Source: an uncultured Burkholderiales bacterium (GTDB lineage Bacteria; Pseudomonadota; Gammaproteobacteria; Burkholderiales; Burkholderiaceae_E). Taken from it: a stretch of 38,761 nucleotides of DNA. The notes beneath the pieces are model-generated. The model was not told the DNA's origin. It worked only from the letters and a program-made list of their open reading frames with translations, and ran no database searches. Below, piece after piece: positions 1 to 8,743 of this stretch (its first letter is position 1; the number at the start of each line of letters is the position of its first letter). The position numbers were made by a program, and so were the translations under genes. The stretch is taken from the NCBI GenBank assembly GCA_903923345.1, contig CAIXXI010000475.1, forward strand, positions 1-38,761, read 5' to 3'.

Positions 1-2
1 CC

Positions 3-149
3 GATCTGCGTGGCACCTGGACGATGTCCAAGCAGCACAACCCGATCCAGGACATCTACCTGCGCCGGGTCGAGGGCGAGCAGAACAAGTACGTGTCGGT
101 GGCCTGGAAGGCGCTTGCCGACCCGGCTCGCGGCTGCCGCATGGCCTGA
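3..149 (+). CDS. Branched-chain amino acid ABC transporter substrate-binding protein, C-terminal fragment
   Basis: Only the last 48 residues are in the window; the gene starts before it. The visible tail contains TMSKQHNPIQDIYLRRVEG and ends in RGCRMA, which is the usual C-terminal pattern of periplasmic LivJ/UrtA-type (peripla_BP_6) binding proteins. It is followed after 12 bases by permease and ATPase genes of the same transporter class, so it should be the solute receptor of that operon. The exact ligand (branched-chain amino acid, amide or urea) cannot be told from this fragment. Confidence 0.8.
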   Translation, partial: DLRGTWTMSKQHNPIQDIYLRRVEGEQNKYVSVAWKALADPARGCRMA

Positions 150-161
150 CCAAAGCAACAC

Positions 162-1031
162 GTGGACAGCGTCGCCTCGATCCTCATCCAGATCCTCAAC
201 GGGCTGCAATACGGCCTGTTGCTGTTTCTGGTCGCCTCGGGGCTGACGCTGATCTTTGGAATCATGGGCGTGATCAACCTCGCCCATGGCAGCTTCTACA
301 TGGTCGGCGCCTACCTCGCTTTCTCGCTGACCTCGGCCTTCAACAACCTGCTGCTTGCCCTGATCGCCGGTGTGGTGTTGTCGGTGCTGCTGGGCCTGCT
401 GCTTGAGCGGCTGCTCATCCGTCACTTCTACCACCGTGATCACCTCTACCAGGTCCTGCTCACCTACGGGCTGATCCTGATCTTCGAGCAGCTGCGCTCG
501 CTGCTGTGGGGCGATGATGTGCAGGGCGTGAAGATCCCCGAGCTCTTCAATCATTCGATTGCGCTGACCGACACCCTCTCCTACCCGGTCTACCGACTGG
601 TGATCTCAGCGGTCTGCATTGCGATTGCGCTGGCGCTGCATGGACTGATCCGCCATACCCGGCTGGGCATGATGATCCGGGCCGGTGCACACAATCGCGA
701 GATGACCGAGGCCATGGGCATCAACATCCGCCTGCTGTTCGCTCTGGTCTTTTCGCTCGGCGTGGCGCTGGCTGCGTTTGCCGGCATGCTGGCCGCCCCG
801 GTGTCATCGGTCTATCCGAACATGGGCAGTCAGGTGCTGATCATCTGCTTCGTGGTGGTCGTGATCGGCGGTATCGGTTCGGTCAAGGGCGCCCTGGTGG
901 CGGCCCTGCTGATCGGGCTGGCCGACACCTTCGGGCAGGTCTATCTGCCGCAGATCGCCGGCATGGTGGTCTATCTGCTGATGGCCCTGGTGCTGATCTT
1001 CCGGCCTGAAGGCCTGTTCAAGAAAACCTGA
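162..1031 (+). CDS. livH: Branched-chain amino acid ABC transporter permease LivH
   Basis: A 289-residue inner-membrane permease, the usual length for LivH. It has about eight hydrophobic segments and the family signature GVINLAHGSFYMVGAY near residues 37-52. A glycine-rich loop (IGGIGSVKGAL) near residue 240 is the expected ATPase-coupling region. The start is GTG, 12 bases after the binding-protein stop, and the hydrophobic N-terminus begins at once, so no upstream start is needed. It forms the heterodimeric channel with the LivM permease encoded next. The family and role are secure; the substrate is inferred only from the family. Confidence 0.93.
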   Translation: MDSVASILIQILNGLQYGLLLFLVASGLTLIFGIMGVINLAHGSFYMVGAYLAFSLTSAFNNLLLALIAGVVLSVLLGLLLERLLIRHFYHRDHLYQVLLTYGLILIFEQLRSLLWGDDVQGVKIPELFNHSIALTDTLSYPVYRLVISAVCIAIALALHGLIRHTRLGMMIRAGAHNREMTEAMGINIRLLFALVFSLGVALAAFAGMLAAPVSSVYPNMGSQVLIICFVVVVIGGIGSVKGALVAALLIGLADTFGQVYLPQIAGMVVYLLMALVLIFRPEGLFKKT

Positions 1032-1040
1032 CCGGATCCA

Positions 1041-2021
1041 ATGCACGCCCATTCCCGCACCCTGGGTGCCCTGTTGCTGCTGGCTCTGGTAGCACTGGCT
1101 CTGTTTCCACTGGTCGGCAGCACCTTCTATCTGCAGCTGATCACCAAGGTGATGATCCTGGCCATCTTCGCGATGAGCCTGGACCTCCTGGTCGGCTATA
1201 CCGGACTGGTCAGCCTGGGCCATGCAGCCTTCTTCGGGCTGGCTGGCTATGCGCTGGCACTCATCCAGCCGAAATACGATCCGATGTCGATCTTCATCAC
1301 CCTGCCCGCAGCCCTGGCCCTGTGTGCGCTTTTTGCGCTCATCACCGGCGCGCTGGTGCTGCGCACCCGCGGCATCTACTTCATCATGGTCACGCTGGCC
1401 TTTGCGCAGATGGTGTACTTCGTCTTTCACGACACCGCATTGGGCGGCGGATCAGACGGTCTGTACATCAACAACAAGCCGCTGGTGGGATGGGGTGACC
1501 TGACCCTGCTCGATCTGGAAAACCGCACAAGCTTCTATTACCTCGTGCTGGTGCTGTTGGCGGCGGTCTACCTGCTGCTGCGTCGGGTGCTGGCCTCGAA
1601 TTTCGGGCATGCGCTGCAGGGCATCCGCGTCAACGAACACCGCATGCGCGCCATCGGTTTTCCGGTGATGCGCTATCAGCTCGGAGTCTATGTGCTGGCC
1701 GGCGTGCTGGCGGGTTTATCCGGCTATTTATCCGCCGCTCAGTTCGGTTTCGTGAACCCGGAGATCATCTCCTGGCATCAATCGGGTGCCGTGCTGATGA
1801 TGGTGATTCTGGGTGGCATGGGCACCTTGTCAGGTTCGATGATCGGCGCATTCGTGTTCGTGCTGCTCGAGGAATTCTTCAAGGACGACACCGTGTTCGG
1901 CGCAGTCGCCAAGCACTGGCAACTGCTCATGGGACTGATCATCGTGGCAGTCGCCTGCTTTTTGCCGCGCGGGCTGGTCGGGCTGCTGAGCCGGCGCAAC
2001 AAGGAGCCAGGCGATGCTTGA
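1041..2021 (+). CDS. livM: Branched-chain amino acid ABC transporter permease LivM
   Basis: A 326-residue integral membrane protein and the second permease of the transporter. The signature GLVSLGHAAFFGLAGY lies near residues 54-69, and the conserved EHRMRAIGFPVMRYQ segment lies around residue 200. The late glycine-rich loop (LGGMGTLSGSMIGA) is the contact site for the ATPases. The gene begins 9 bases after livH and its last 8 bases overlap the start of livG, so the genes are translationally coupled. The C-terminal tail is short and charged (RRNKEPGDA). Confidence 0.93.
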   Translation: MHAHSRTLGALLLLALVALALFPLVGSTFYLQLITKVMILAIFAMSLDLLVGYTGLVSLGHAAFFGLAGYALALIQPKYDPMSIFITLPAALALCALFALITGALVLRTRGIYFIMVTLAFAQMVYFVFHDTALGGGSDGLYINNKPLVGWGDLTLLDLENRTSFYYLVLVLLAAVYLLLRRVLASNFGHALQGIRVNEHRMRAIGFPVMRYQLGVYVLAGVLAGLSGYLSAAQFGFVNPEIISWHQSGAVLMMVILGGMGTLSGSMIGAFVFVLLEEFFKDDTVFGAVAKHWQLLMGLIIVAVACFLPRGLVGLLSRRNKEPGDA

Positions 2022-2769
2022 GGTCAGCCAGCTGAGCAAGCACTTCGGTGGACTCAGGGCCAACTCCAACGTGGCACTGTCCGTGCGCGTCGGGCAGATC
2101 CATGTGGTGATCGGCCCCAATGGCGCCGGCAAAAGCACCCTGATCAACATGCTCTCGGGCGATCTCGCACCAAGCTCTGGTTCGATCAAGCTCGATGGCC
2201 GCGAGATCGCCGGCCTGCGCCCGGATGAAATCTCGCGCATGGGTGTGGGCCGCAGTTATCAGAAGACCAATATCTTTTCGAGCTTCACCGTGCTGGAGAA
2301 CTGCCGACTTGCGGCGCAGTCGCGCGCACCGCATGCCTGGCGGCTGTTCACCCCAGCCGATCGCCATGAGCCTGCGCTCGCCCTGGCCCGCCATGCCATC
2401 ACACAAGCCGAACTCGACGGACGTGAACATCGCATCGCCAGCACCCTCTCGCACGGCGAACAGCGCCAACTCGAAATCGCGCTGTCGCTGGCCACCTCAC
2501 CCCGTGTCCTGCTGCTGGACGAACCGCTGGCTGGCATGGGAGCTGAGGAATCGCAGCGCATGGTGGGGCTGATCGGCAAGCTCAGGTCCGAACACGCGAT
2601 TGTGCTGGTCGAACACGACATGGAGGCGGTGTTCGCGCTGGCCGATGTCCTGACCGTGATGGTCGAGGGCCAGGTGCTGGCCAGTGGCAGCCCCACCGAA
2701 ATCCGCACCAACCCGCAGGTGCAGGCGGCCTACCTGGGTCACGCGGGCGAGGAGCAGCCTCATGTCTGA
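2014..2769 (+). CDS. livG: Branched-chain amino acid ABC transporter ATP-binding protein LivG
   Basis: A 251-residue ABC ATPase that sits on the cytoplasmic face of the LivHM channel. Walker A is GPNGAGKST at residues 34-42, the signature motif is LSHGEQ at 145-150 (His in place of the usual Gly), and Walker B is LLLDEP at 166-171, followed by the switch His in LVEHDM. Motif VGRSYQKTNIF around residue 80 is typical of LivG. The start overlaps the end of livM and its stop overlaps the start of livF, which indicates one operon. Confidence 0.93.
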   Translation: MLEVSQLSKHFGGLRANSNVALSVRVGQIHVVIGPNGAGKSTLINMLSGDLAPSSGSIKLDGREIAGLRPDEISRMGVGRSYQKTNIFSSFTVLENCRLAAQSRAPHAWRLFTPADRHEPALALARHAITQAELDGREHRIASTLSHGEQRQLEIALSLATSPRVLLLDEPLAGMGAEESQRMVGLIGKLRSEHAIVLVEHDMEAVFALADVLTVMVEGQVLASGSPTEIRTNPQVQAAYLGHAGEEQPHV

Positions 2770-3475
2770 CTGGCTCATCGAGGCCACCGGCCTGCACACC
2801 TACTATGGCGCGAGCCACATCCTGCATGGCGTCGATTTTCGAGTCGCGCGCGGCGAGGCCATCGGCCTGATGGGCCGCAACGGCATGGGCAAGACCACCC
2901 TGATCAAGTCATTGCTGGGTCTCGTGCCGGTGCGATCCGGCGAGATCACCATCGCCGGCAAATCGATGCGCGGCGCAGCGCCTTATCGCATTGCGCGCGC
3001 GGGCATCGGCTATGTGCCCGAGGGTCGAGGCATCTTCCCGACGCTCTCGGTCATCGAAAATCTGCAGATGGCCGCAAGACCCGGCATTGATGGTCGGCGG
3101 CACTGGACACTCGAGCGCGTGCTGCAGACCTTCCCGCGGCTGGCCGAACGACGCCATCACGGCGGCACGCAATTGTCGGGCGGCGAACAGCAGATGCTGT
3201 CGATCGGCCGCGCGCTCATGACGCACCCGGACGTGCTGTTTCTGGACGAAGCCACCGAAGGTCTGGCACCCCTGATCGTGGCCGAGATCTGGCAGATCAT
3301 CGGCAAGGTCCGCGCAGAGGGCATTGCCACGGTGGTGGTCGACAAGAATTTCCGTTCGGTGCTCAAGTCCAGCGATCGCGCGGTGGTCTTGGTCAAGGGC
3401 GAAGTGGCGCTGGATGCGCCCTCAGCCAGCCTGGCCAGCGATCCGGATCAGTTGAATCGATTGCTCGGGGTTTGA
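2762..3475 (+). CDS. livF: Branched-chain amino acid ABC transporter ATP-binding protein LivF
   Basis: A 237-residue ABC ATPase, the partner of LivG. Walker A is GRNGMGKTT at residues 38-46, the signature is LSGGEQQ, and Walker B is LFLDEATEGLAP, a typical LivF form. The frame is open 26 codons further upstream, but that stretch lies inside livG. The ATG at 2762 begins a normal LivF N-terminus and gives an 8-base overlap with livG, so I chose it. The late signature-region switch residue is VVVDKNF, where many ABC proteins have a His; LivF-like proteins often read this way. Confidence 0.92.
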   Translation: MSDWLIEATGLHTYYGASHILHGVDFRVARGEAIGLMGRNGMGKTTLIKSLLGLVPVRSGEITIAGKSMRGAAPYRIARAGIGYVPEGRGIFPTLSVIENLQMAARPGIDGRRHWTLERVLQTFPRLAERRHHGGTQLSGGEQQMLSIGRALMTHPDVLFLDEATEGLAPLIVAEIWQIIGKVRAEGIATVVVDKNFRSVLKSSDRAVVLVKGEVALDAPSASLASDPDQLNRLLGV

Positions 3476-3494
3476 GGGTCGGTGCTAAAACCCC
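3467..3494 (+). terminator. Weak hairpin at the end of livF
   Basis: GGGGTTT at 3467-3473 can pair with AAACCCC at 3488-3494 around a 14-base loop. The stem overlaps the livF stop codon and no clear T-run follows. It lies between two convergent genes, where a terminator is expected. The rest of the gap to 3610 shows no other structure or gene. Confidence 0.3.
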
Positions 3495-3610
3495 AACCAA
3501 CTCGACCCGCAGAATGCACAGCGCGTTCTGTCTTTCCTGCGCGACCGGGTGGCTCCACAGGACAATCCAGGCAGCATCGGCGAGGCTCTAAGCGGCTCGC
3601 AGCAGCCCGC

Positions 3611-5233
3611 TCACACCGCAATCGCAAGGCCCCCGGTCGCTGGATCAGCCCCACCATCCAGCACGCCGTCTTGCAGCCGAATGGCATGCACCCAAGCAAA
3701 GGTGTAGCTCTGAGCATGTCGCTTCACCGTATAGCCCTGACTGCATAACGCACGTTCGGTCGCATGCAGAATCCTGTTGGACAGCTCGATGGTGTTCGAC
3801 ACGGCTGCAAACCGCGGGGCACACACCGCCTGTTCAGCGCTCATCCCAAACTCCAGGACATTCAGCATGACCTGCAGATTGCCCATCGTGATGTAAGTCG
3901 CGCCTGGTGCACCCAGCACCAGATAAGGCCGATCATTCCTGAACACGATGGTCGGCGAGAGCGCAGAGAACCTGGCCTTGCCGGGTGCCAAGGAACCGGC
4001 ACGCCCTGGGCGCGGATCGAACACCGCCATGGCCCCGTTGTACATGAAGCCAAGCCCGTCAGTCACCACACCCGAGGGCTGACCCAATGTGTGAGTCATG
4101 GTGAAGGCATTGCCCTGATCATCGACGACGCAAATTTGCGTCGTGTGCTTGCTTTCTGCGCCGCCTGCATTGAACCGCGGGACATGGGCATGTTCACCGC
4201 GACGAATACGCTCCGCCATCGCCGCCGCGTAGGACTTCGAGGTGAGTTCCGAGACAGGAACATCATAGAAGCGCGGATCGCCCACTTTGGCATCTTTGTC
4301 AGCGGTGGCGATCTTCATCGCCTCCGACACCACACGAATGTATTCGGCCGAGTTGTGCCCCATCCCTCTCAGATCGAAGTGCTCGAGGATATTCAGCATC
4401 TCGATCAATTGAATGCCACCGCCAGGCGGGTGATTGGTCGCGATACGGTCCCCTCGATAGGTGCCCCAGAGCGGCGCTTTTTCCTCCACTTCGCACTGCT
4501 CCAGGTCGGCCTGAGACAGCAAACCACCGTTCGCCGCCATATCCGCGACGATCTCCTTGGCCAGCGCTCCGCGATAGAAGTCATCTACCCCATGCTTCGC
4601 AATACGCTCGAGCGTCGTGGCCATATCCGGGTTACGCAACATGTCGCCCACGGCAAGCACGCGACCATCAGGCTTGACATAGATCTTTCTGGTAGCAGGG
4701 TACTTAGTCACCATGCCGATGTTCGCATCGCGCCCAGCGCTGGGCGGCAAATTCCAGAACTCGCTCACATGCGGGCGAACAAGGACACCCTGACGCGCAT
4801 AGTCGACTGCAGGCCCCATCACATCGGCCAGTGACCGGGTGCCGAATCGGCGCAAAACGGTGTCGAAGGCCCGCAATGACATCGGCGTGGTCACCGCCTG
4901 GTAACCGATCTCATTGACCCGGTCTTTCAGGATGAATCCCCAACCATCCTGAGCCTCATGAAGAATGCGATCGGCCCACATGTCAGGTCTGACCGCCAGC
5001 GGCGCACGACCGTGAAAATCGATGCTGGTATGAGTGCCCTGCCCCGGCATGTAGATTTGCATATTGCCCATGCCGGCAATCCCGCACATCTGAGGATCCA
5101 CCACGGTTTGTACCAGCGCTGCCGCAATGGCTGCATCCACCACATTGCCGCCGGCGCGCAGCACGTCCGCCCCCGCCTCAGCCGCTTCCGGTTGTGCCGC
5201 GCATACCATCCCGTGTGTTGTTGCCTGCGTCAT
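3611..5233 (-). CDS. Gamma-glutamyltransferase family protein
   Basis: A 540-residue Ntn-hydrolase of the gamma-glutamyltranspeptidase family, which matures by autocleavage. The predicted nucleophile is Thr364 in HTTQICVVD, which aligns with the TTHYSVVD start of the small subunit of E. coli Ggt. The conserved FSALSPTIVF and GAPGATYI blocks of the small subunit follow. N-terminal blocks (EAGADVLRAGGNVVDAAIAAAL) are also intact. There is no signal peptide, unlike the periplasmic E. coli enzyme, so it is probably cytoplasmic and may act on a compound other than glutathione. The ATG at 5233 is preceded by AGGAGA. It is convergent with the liv operon; a functional link to amino acid uptake is only a guess. 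Confidence 0.88.
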   Translation of the reverse strand: MTQATTHGMVCAAQPEAAEAGADVLRAGGNVVDAAIAAALVQTVVDPQMCGIAGMGNMQIYMPGQGTHTSIDFHGRAPLAVRPDMWADRILHEAQDGWGFILKDRVNEIGYQAVTTPMSLRAFDTVLRRFGTRSLADVMGPAVDYARQGVLVRPHVSEFWNLPPSAGRDANIGMVTKYPATRKIYVKPDGRVLAVGDMLRNPDMATTLERIAKHGVDDFYRGALAKEIVADMAANGGLLSQADLEQCEVEEKAPLWGTYRGDRIATNHPPGGGIQLIEMLNILEHFDLRGMGHNSAEYIRVVSEAMKIATADKDAKVGDPRFYDVPVSELTSKSYAAAMAERIRRGEHAHVPRFNAGGAESKHTTQICVVDDQGNAFTMTHTLGQPSGVVTDGLGFMYNGAMAVFDPRPGRAGSLAPGKARFSALSPTIVFRNDRPYLVLGAPGATYITMGNLQVMLNVLEFGMSAEQAVCAPRFAAVSNTIELSNRILHATERALCSQGYTVKRHAQSYTFAWVHAIRLQDGVLDGGADPATGGLAIAV

Positions 5234-5341
5234 TCCCGTCTCCTGCTGATGGGCTGTGATTTGTGGGCTCGTCCGACGCCGGGCAAGCGGAGTACCGGGC
5301 AGGCTGCAGTGCCACGCATCTGCCGCGCAAACAATGAATCT

Positions 5342-5941
5342 CTAAGCCGGAAAGTGCTGAGCCGCCAATTGCCGCAACTCAGCCTCCTGAAGCGGTGCCA
5401 AGGTCGCCAGTGCCCACAAATCAAACGAACGTTCACGGCGGCGGGCTGCCACACCCGCAAAGCCTGACGACTGCAAGGTGCTGCTCAGCACTTTCTGGGT
5501 AAAGCCACATCGGTGCGCCATGTAGAGATTACCGCGCGCCATCGGTGGACGGTGGCCGTACAGAATGTCCAGTGGCGTGATGGGGCCTAGCGACGAGACA
5601 TAGGCAGGATCCAGCAGTTTGTCCTGCGCCACCAAGGCACAGACCGACTGCAAGTCAGGGCAGGTAATCACCACAAAGCCAGTCGGTCGAAGCACCCGCT
5701 TGAACTCGGCCAAAGCCAAGGGCACCTCATGCGGGTACAAATGCTCGATGTTGTGACTGGAGAAAATCGCATCAACCGATACCGAGGCCACGGCCGACAT
5801 ATCGGTCATCGTGCCAATGATGTCAGGCTGAACGGACGGATCGATGTCCAGGCGCAGTTCAGTCCAATCGGACGTGTTGAAGCCGCGCGTCGTCTGATTT
5901 TTGCGTTTGGGGCCGCAACCCACGTGGAGGAATGTTTTCAT
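5342..5941 (-). CDS. Class I SAM-dependent methyltransferase
   Basis: A 199-residue protein with the class I methyltransferase fold. Motif I is a degenerate HVGCGPK at residues 6-12, followed by the acidic LDIDP strand end near residue 31 and the motif NIEHL at 64-68, then FKRVLRPTGFVVITCPD as strand 5. This arrangement is typical of small methyltransferases found in sugar, lipid or peptide modification. No substrate can be named. It stands alone, 108 bases upstream of the gamma-glutamyltransferase gene, on the same strand, so the two could be co-transcribed. The ATG at 5941 opens directly into the fold, so the start is secure although the ribosome site is weak. Confidence 0.75.
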   Translation of the reverse strand: MKTFLHVGCGPKRKNQTTRGFNTSDWTELRLDIDPSVQPDIIGTMTDMSAVASVSVDAIFSSHNIEHLYPHEVPLALAEFKRVLRPTGFVVITCPDLQSVCALVAQDKLLDPAYVSSLGPITPLDILYGHRPPMARGNLYMAHRCGFTQKVLSSTLQSSGFAGVAARRRERSFDLWALATLAPLQEAELRQLAAQHFPA

Positions 5942-6022
5942 AAGGAATTCTAGGCTGATCCGTCACGTATGCACGTGATCAATCGCCAAAGGAATACTCA
6001 AGAACGACGAGTCTGCCCTGTA

Positions 6023-7015
6023 TCAGCCGCGATGCGCAGCCGCCGCTCGCGTCAGGCGATCTCTCACCGCATCCCACTCGCCACCCGATGGCGGGGCAAG
6101 CACCAGTATCCGATCGATCCCAGCCCGATCGAAGCGCCGAAGCGCAGCAAACAAAGCCGCTTCGCAGTCAACAGCGCGGGTCGCGGCGGGCACCCAATCA
6201 CTCACGGTCGCAGCCAGGTGAGCTGGCGGTGGCTCGAACGCCCACAGCCCGATCTTCAGACCCTGACGCGCGAAGGCCTCGAGCCGAGCCTCGAGCGCAG
6301 CCGGCTCGATCAACTCGAGCGGCACATTCGGACTGTAGTGGGCCGCCAGCGTGCCCGAGGCGCGCGCGGCCTGCTCGTCTCGATCGGCCATTGGCTCACC
6401 CAGCACCTGTTCAATCCCCTCCCGGCGAATACGACCCGGACGCAGCCAGCGGGCCGGCGCACGGGTCAGATCAACGATGCTGGATTCCACGCCCACCTCA
6501 CAGGCGCCGCCATCCAGGATGAACGGCGCATCGGCACCGAGGTCATCGAGCACATGCTGTGCGGTGGTCGGACTGACCTTGCCAAAGCGATTGGCCGATG
6601 GCGCGGCCACGCCACTGCCGCCCAGCGCCACGAACCGGGCCAACAGTGCCTGTGCCAGAGGATGCGATGGGCAGCGCAGCCCGATGCTCGCCTGACCACC
6701 ACAGGCCCATGCCGGTGCATCAACGCGACGCGGCAGGATCATCGTCAAGGGCCCCGGCCAGAACGCAGCGGCCAGGCGCCGGGCGCGCTCATCGAACTGC
6801 GCCCACTTCATGGCCTGCTCAAGATCACTGACATGCACGATCAAAGGATGATCTGCAGGTCGTCCCTTGAGCGCATAGACTTTTTCGACCGCCTCACCCT
6901 GCGCGGCATCCGCGCCCAGCCCGTAGACGGTCTCGGTGGCAAAGGCCACCAGTTCACCCTCGATCAGCTGGCGCGCCGCCCGGTCGATGTTCTGCCGAGT
7001 CGGTGACTCGATCAC
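6023..7015 (-). CDS. L-threonylcarbamoyladenylate synthase (Sua5 type)
   Basis: Makes threonylcarbamoyl-AMP from threonine, bicarbonate and ATP, the first step of t6A37 tRNA modification. The YrdC domain shows TETVYGLG (residues 27-34), the KGR motif (50-52) and SAN (140-142). A HYSP-containing linker and a C-terminal Sua5 domain follow, making it a long Sua5-type protein of 330 residues rather than short TsaC. I chose the GTG at 7015, which overlaps the purK stop in a GTGA arrangement. An ATG at 7063 inside purK would add 16 residues that look like purK shadow. The gene is the last of purC-purE-purK-sua5. Confidence 0.9.
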   Translation of the reverse strand: MIESPTRQNIDRAARQLIEGELVAFATETVYGLGADAAQGEAVEKVYALKGRPADHPLIVHVSDLEQAMKWAQFDERARRLAAAFWPGPLTMILPRRVDAPAWACGGQASIGLRCPSHPLAQALLARFVALGGSGVAAPSANRFGKVSPTTAQHVLDDLGADAPFILDGGACEVGVESSIVDLTRAPARWLRPGRIRREGIEQVLGEPMADRDEQAARASGTLAAHYSPNVPLELIEPAALEARLEAFARQGLKIGLWAFEPPPAHLAATVSDWVPAATRAVDCEAALFAALRRFDRAGIDRILVLAPPSGGEWDAVRDRLTRAAAAHRG

Positions 7016-8199
7016 CGGACGATGCCCAGCTGGCGCTCGATCGAATCCGCGGTGCGATGGCATGCTTCAACGCTCATACCCAGCACGGTCGCATGCCCCA
7101 TCTTGCGCCCGACCCGGGCATCGGTCTTGCCATACAGATGCAGCTTCACGCCGGGATGCGCGAGCACGGAAGACCAGTCGGGCTCGCTCGAGCCACCGGC
7201 CGGCCCGTCGGGCAGCCAGCAGTCGCCCAGCAGGTTGACCATCACTGACGGACACAGCGCATCAACCGCGCCGAGCGGCAAGCCAGCCAACACCCGCACC
7301 TGCTGCTCGAACTGACTGGTGATGCAGGCATCGATGGTGTAGTGCCCCGAGTTGTGCGGACGCGGCGCCATCTCGTTGACCACCAGCCGGCCGTCTTCAA
7401 GCAGAAAGAACTCGACGCACAGCACGCCGACATACTCGAGCCGGGCGGCAATCTGCAGGGTGGCCTCGGTGGCCTGACGGGCGAGGCTGTCATCGATGCG
7501 TGCGGGCACCGTCGAGACCGCCAGAATGCCGCCCCGATGAACATTCTCGGCCACGGGAAAGGCCACCGCTTTGCCATCAAAGCCACGGGCCACCACCACC
7601 GACAATTCGAGTTTCAGGGCCAGGCGCTTTTCGAGCACACAGGGCACATCACCGAGCGTGCCCTGCGCGTTGAAGGCCTTGAAGGCTTCGATCGCCTCGG
7701 TGCGGTCGGCCACGCGGGCCTGACCCTTGCCGTCGTAGCCCAGGCGCGCGACCTTCAGAATCGCTGGAAACAGCGCGTCTTCGGCCGCCATCAGATCGGC
7801 CTGCGTGGTCACCACGCAATAGGGCGCGACATCGATGCCGCAGCCGCGGATGAAATCTTTCTCGGCGATACGGTCCTGGGCGATGGCCACCGAGCGGGCC
7901 GCAGGGCTGACCACAATGTCGCGCGCCAGCCGATCGAGTGCCGCAGCCGGTACGTTCTCGAATTCGGTGGTCGCCGCCCCACACAGCCGGGCCATCTCAT
8001 CGAGGGCTGCTGCATCCAGATAATCGGCCTGGATGTGGCGGTCTGCGACCGTACCCGCAGGGCTGTCACTGCCCGGATCGAGCACACACACGCGATAGCC
8101 CAGGCTCTGGGCGGCCATGCAGAACATGCGACCGAGCTGGCCGCCGCCAAGCAGACCCAGCCAGGCACCCGGCGGTAAAGGAGGAACGGGACGCTTCAT
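7012..8199 (-). CDS. purK: 5-(carboxyamino)imidazole ribonucleotide synthase PurK
   Basis: An ATP-grasp enzyme that carboxylates AIR to N5-CAIR with ATP and bicarbonate in purine synthesis. The 395-residue product begins MKRPVPPLPPGAWLGLLGGG, and the GGGQLGRM nucleotide-fold loop is the PurK hallmark. Later blocks include ATTEFENVP, ILKVARLGYDGKGQ and VNEMAPRPHNSGH, all typical. The frame is open further upstream, but that part is the reverse shadow of purE. The ATG at 8199 lies 4 bases after the purE stop, so the two are translationally coupled. PurE acts on its product. Confidence 0.95.
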   Translation of the reverse strand: MKRPVPPLPPGAWLGLLGGGQLGRMFCMAAQSLGYRVCVLDPGSDSPAGTVADRHIQADYLDAAALDEMARLCGAATTEFENVPAAALDRLARDIVVSPAARSVAIAQDRIAEKDFIRGCGIDVAPYCVVTTQADLMAAEDALFPAILKVARLGYDGKGQARVADRTEAIEAFKAFNAQGTLGDVPCVLEKRLALKLELSVVVARGFDGKAVAFPVAENVHRGGILAVSTVPARIDDSLARQATEATLQIAARLEYVGVLCVEFFLLEDGRLVVNEMAPRPHNSGHYTIDACITSQFEQQVRVLAGLPLGAVDALCPSVMVNLLGDCWLPDGPAGGSSEPDWSSVLAHPGVKLHLYGKTDARVGRKMGHATVLGMSVEACHRTADSIERQLGIVR

Positions 8200-8203
8200 C
8201 GGC

Positions 8204-8701
8204 TCAGGCAGGCGGCAGTCGCATCGCACGCGCCGCATCGGTCTGCTTCGCGCGGAAGGCTTCGAGGCGAACAGCCAGGTCCTGATCGACGCAGGCGAGC
8301 ATCGCGACCGCATGCAGGGCGGCATTGGCTGCGCCCGCCTCGCCGATGGCGAAGGTCGCCACCGGAATGCCGCGTGGCATCTGCACGATCGAGAGCAGCG
8401 AATCTTCGCCGCGCAGGTACTTGGACGGCACCGGCACACCGAACACCGGCACGATGGTCTTGGCTGCGATCATGCCGGGCAGGTGCGCGGCGCCGCCGGC
8501 GCCGGCGATGATCGCCTGCAGGCCGCGGCCGCGCGCCGATTCGGCATAGGCGAACATTTCATCGGGCATGCGGTGGGCTGAGACCACCTTGAATTCATGG
8601 GGCACATCGAAGGCTGCCAGCACATCGACCGCATGCTGCATCACCTCCCAGTCGCTGCTGCTGCCCATCACCACGCCGACCCTGGGGGCGATATCACTCA
8701 T
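8204..8701 (-). CDS. purE: 5-(carboxyamino)imidazole ribonucleotide mutase PurE
   Basis: Class I PurE, 165 residues, converts N5-CAIR to CAIR. The substrate-binding GSSSDW lies at residues 13-18 and the catalytic His at 43 in VVSAHR. GAGGAAHLPGM and GVPVPSKYLRGEDSLLSIVQMP are fully conserved family blocks. It sits 42 bases downstream of purC and 4 bases upstream of purK in one operon. Length and motifs are those of a normal active enzyme. Confidence 0.97.
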   Translation of the reverse strand: MSDIAPRVGVVMGSSSDWEVMQHAVDVLAAFDVPHEFKVVSAHRMPDEMFAYAESARGRGLQAIIAGAGGAAHLPGMIAAKTIVPVFGVPVPSKYLRGEDSLLSIVQMPRGIPVATFAIGEAGAANAALHAVAMLACVDQDLAVRLEAFRAKQTDAARAMRLPPA

Positions 8702-8743
8702 CGATTGCTCCGGAAAAACCGCGATTTTACCGGACCGCCCTGC

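Noticed and set aside
3764..4834. Long plus-strand frame (356 residues) opposite the gamma-glutamyltransferase gene
   Set aside because: It is the antisense shadow of a clear enzyme gene; the product is rich in His and Arg and has no family character.
5969..7006. Plus-strand frame of 345 residues opposite sua5
   Set aside because: Antisense shadow in GC-rich DNA; the minus-strand product has all YrdC/Sua5 motifs.
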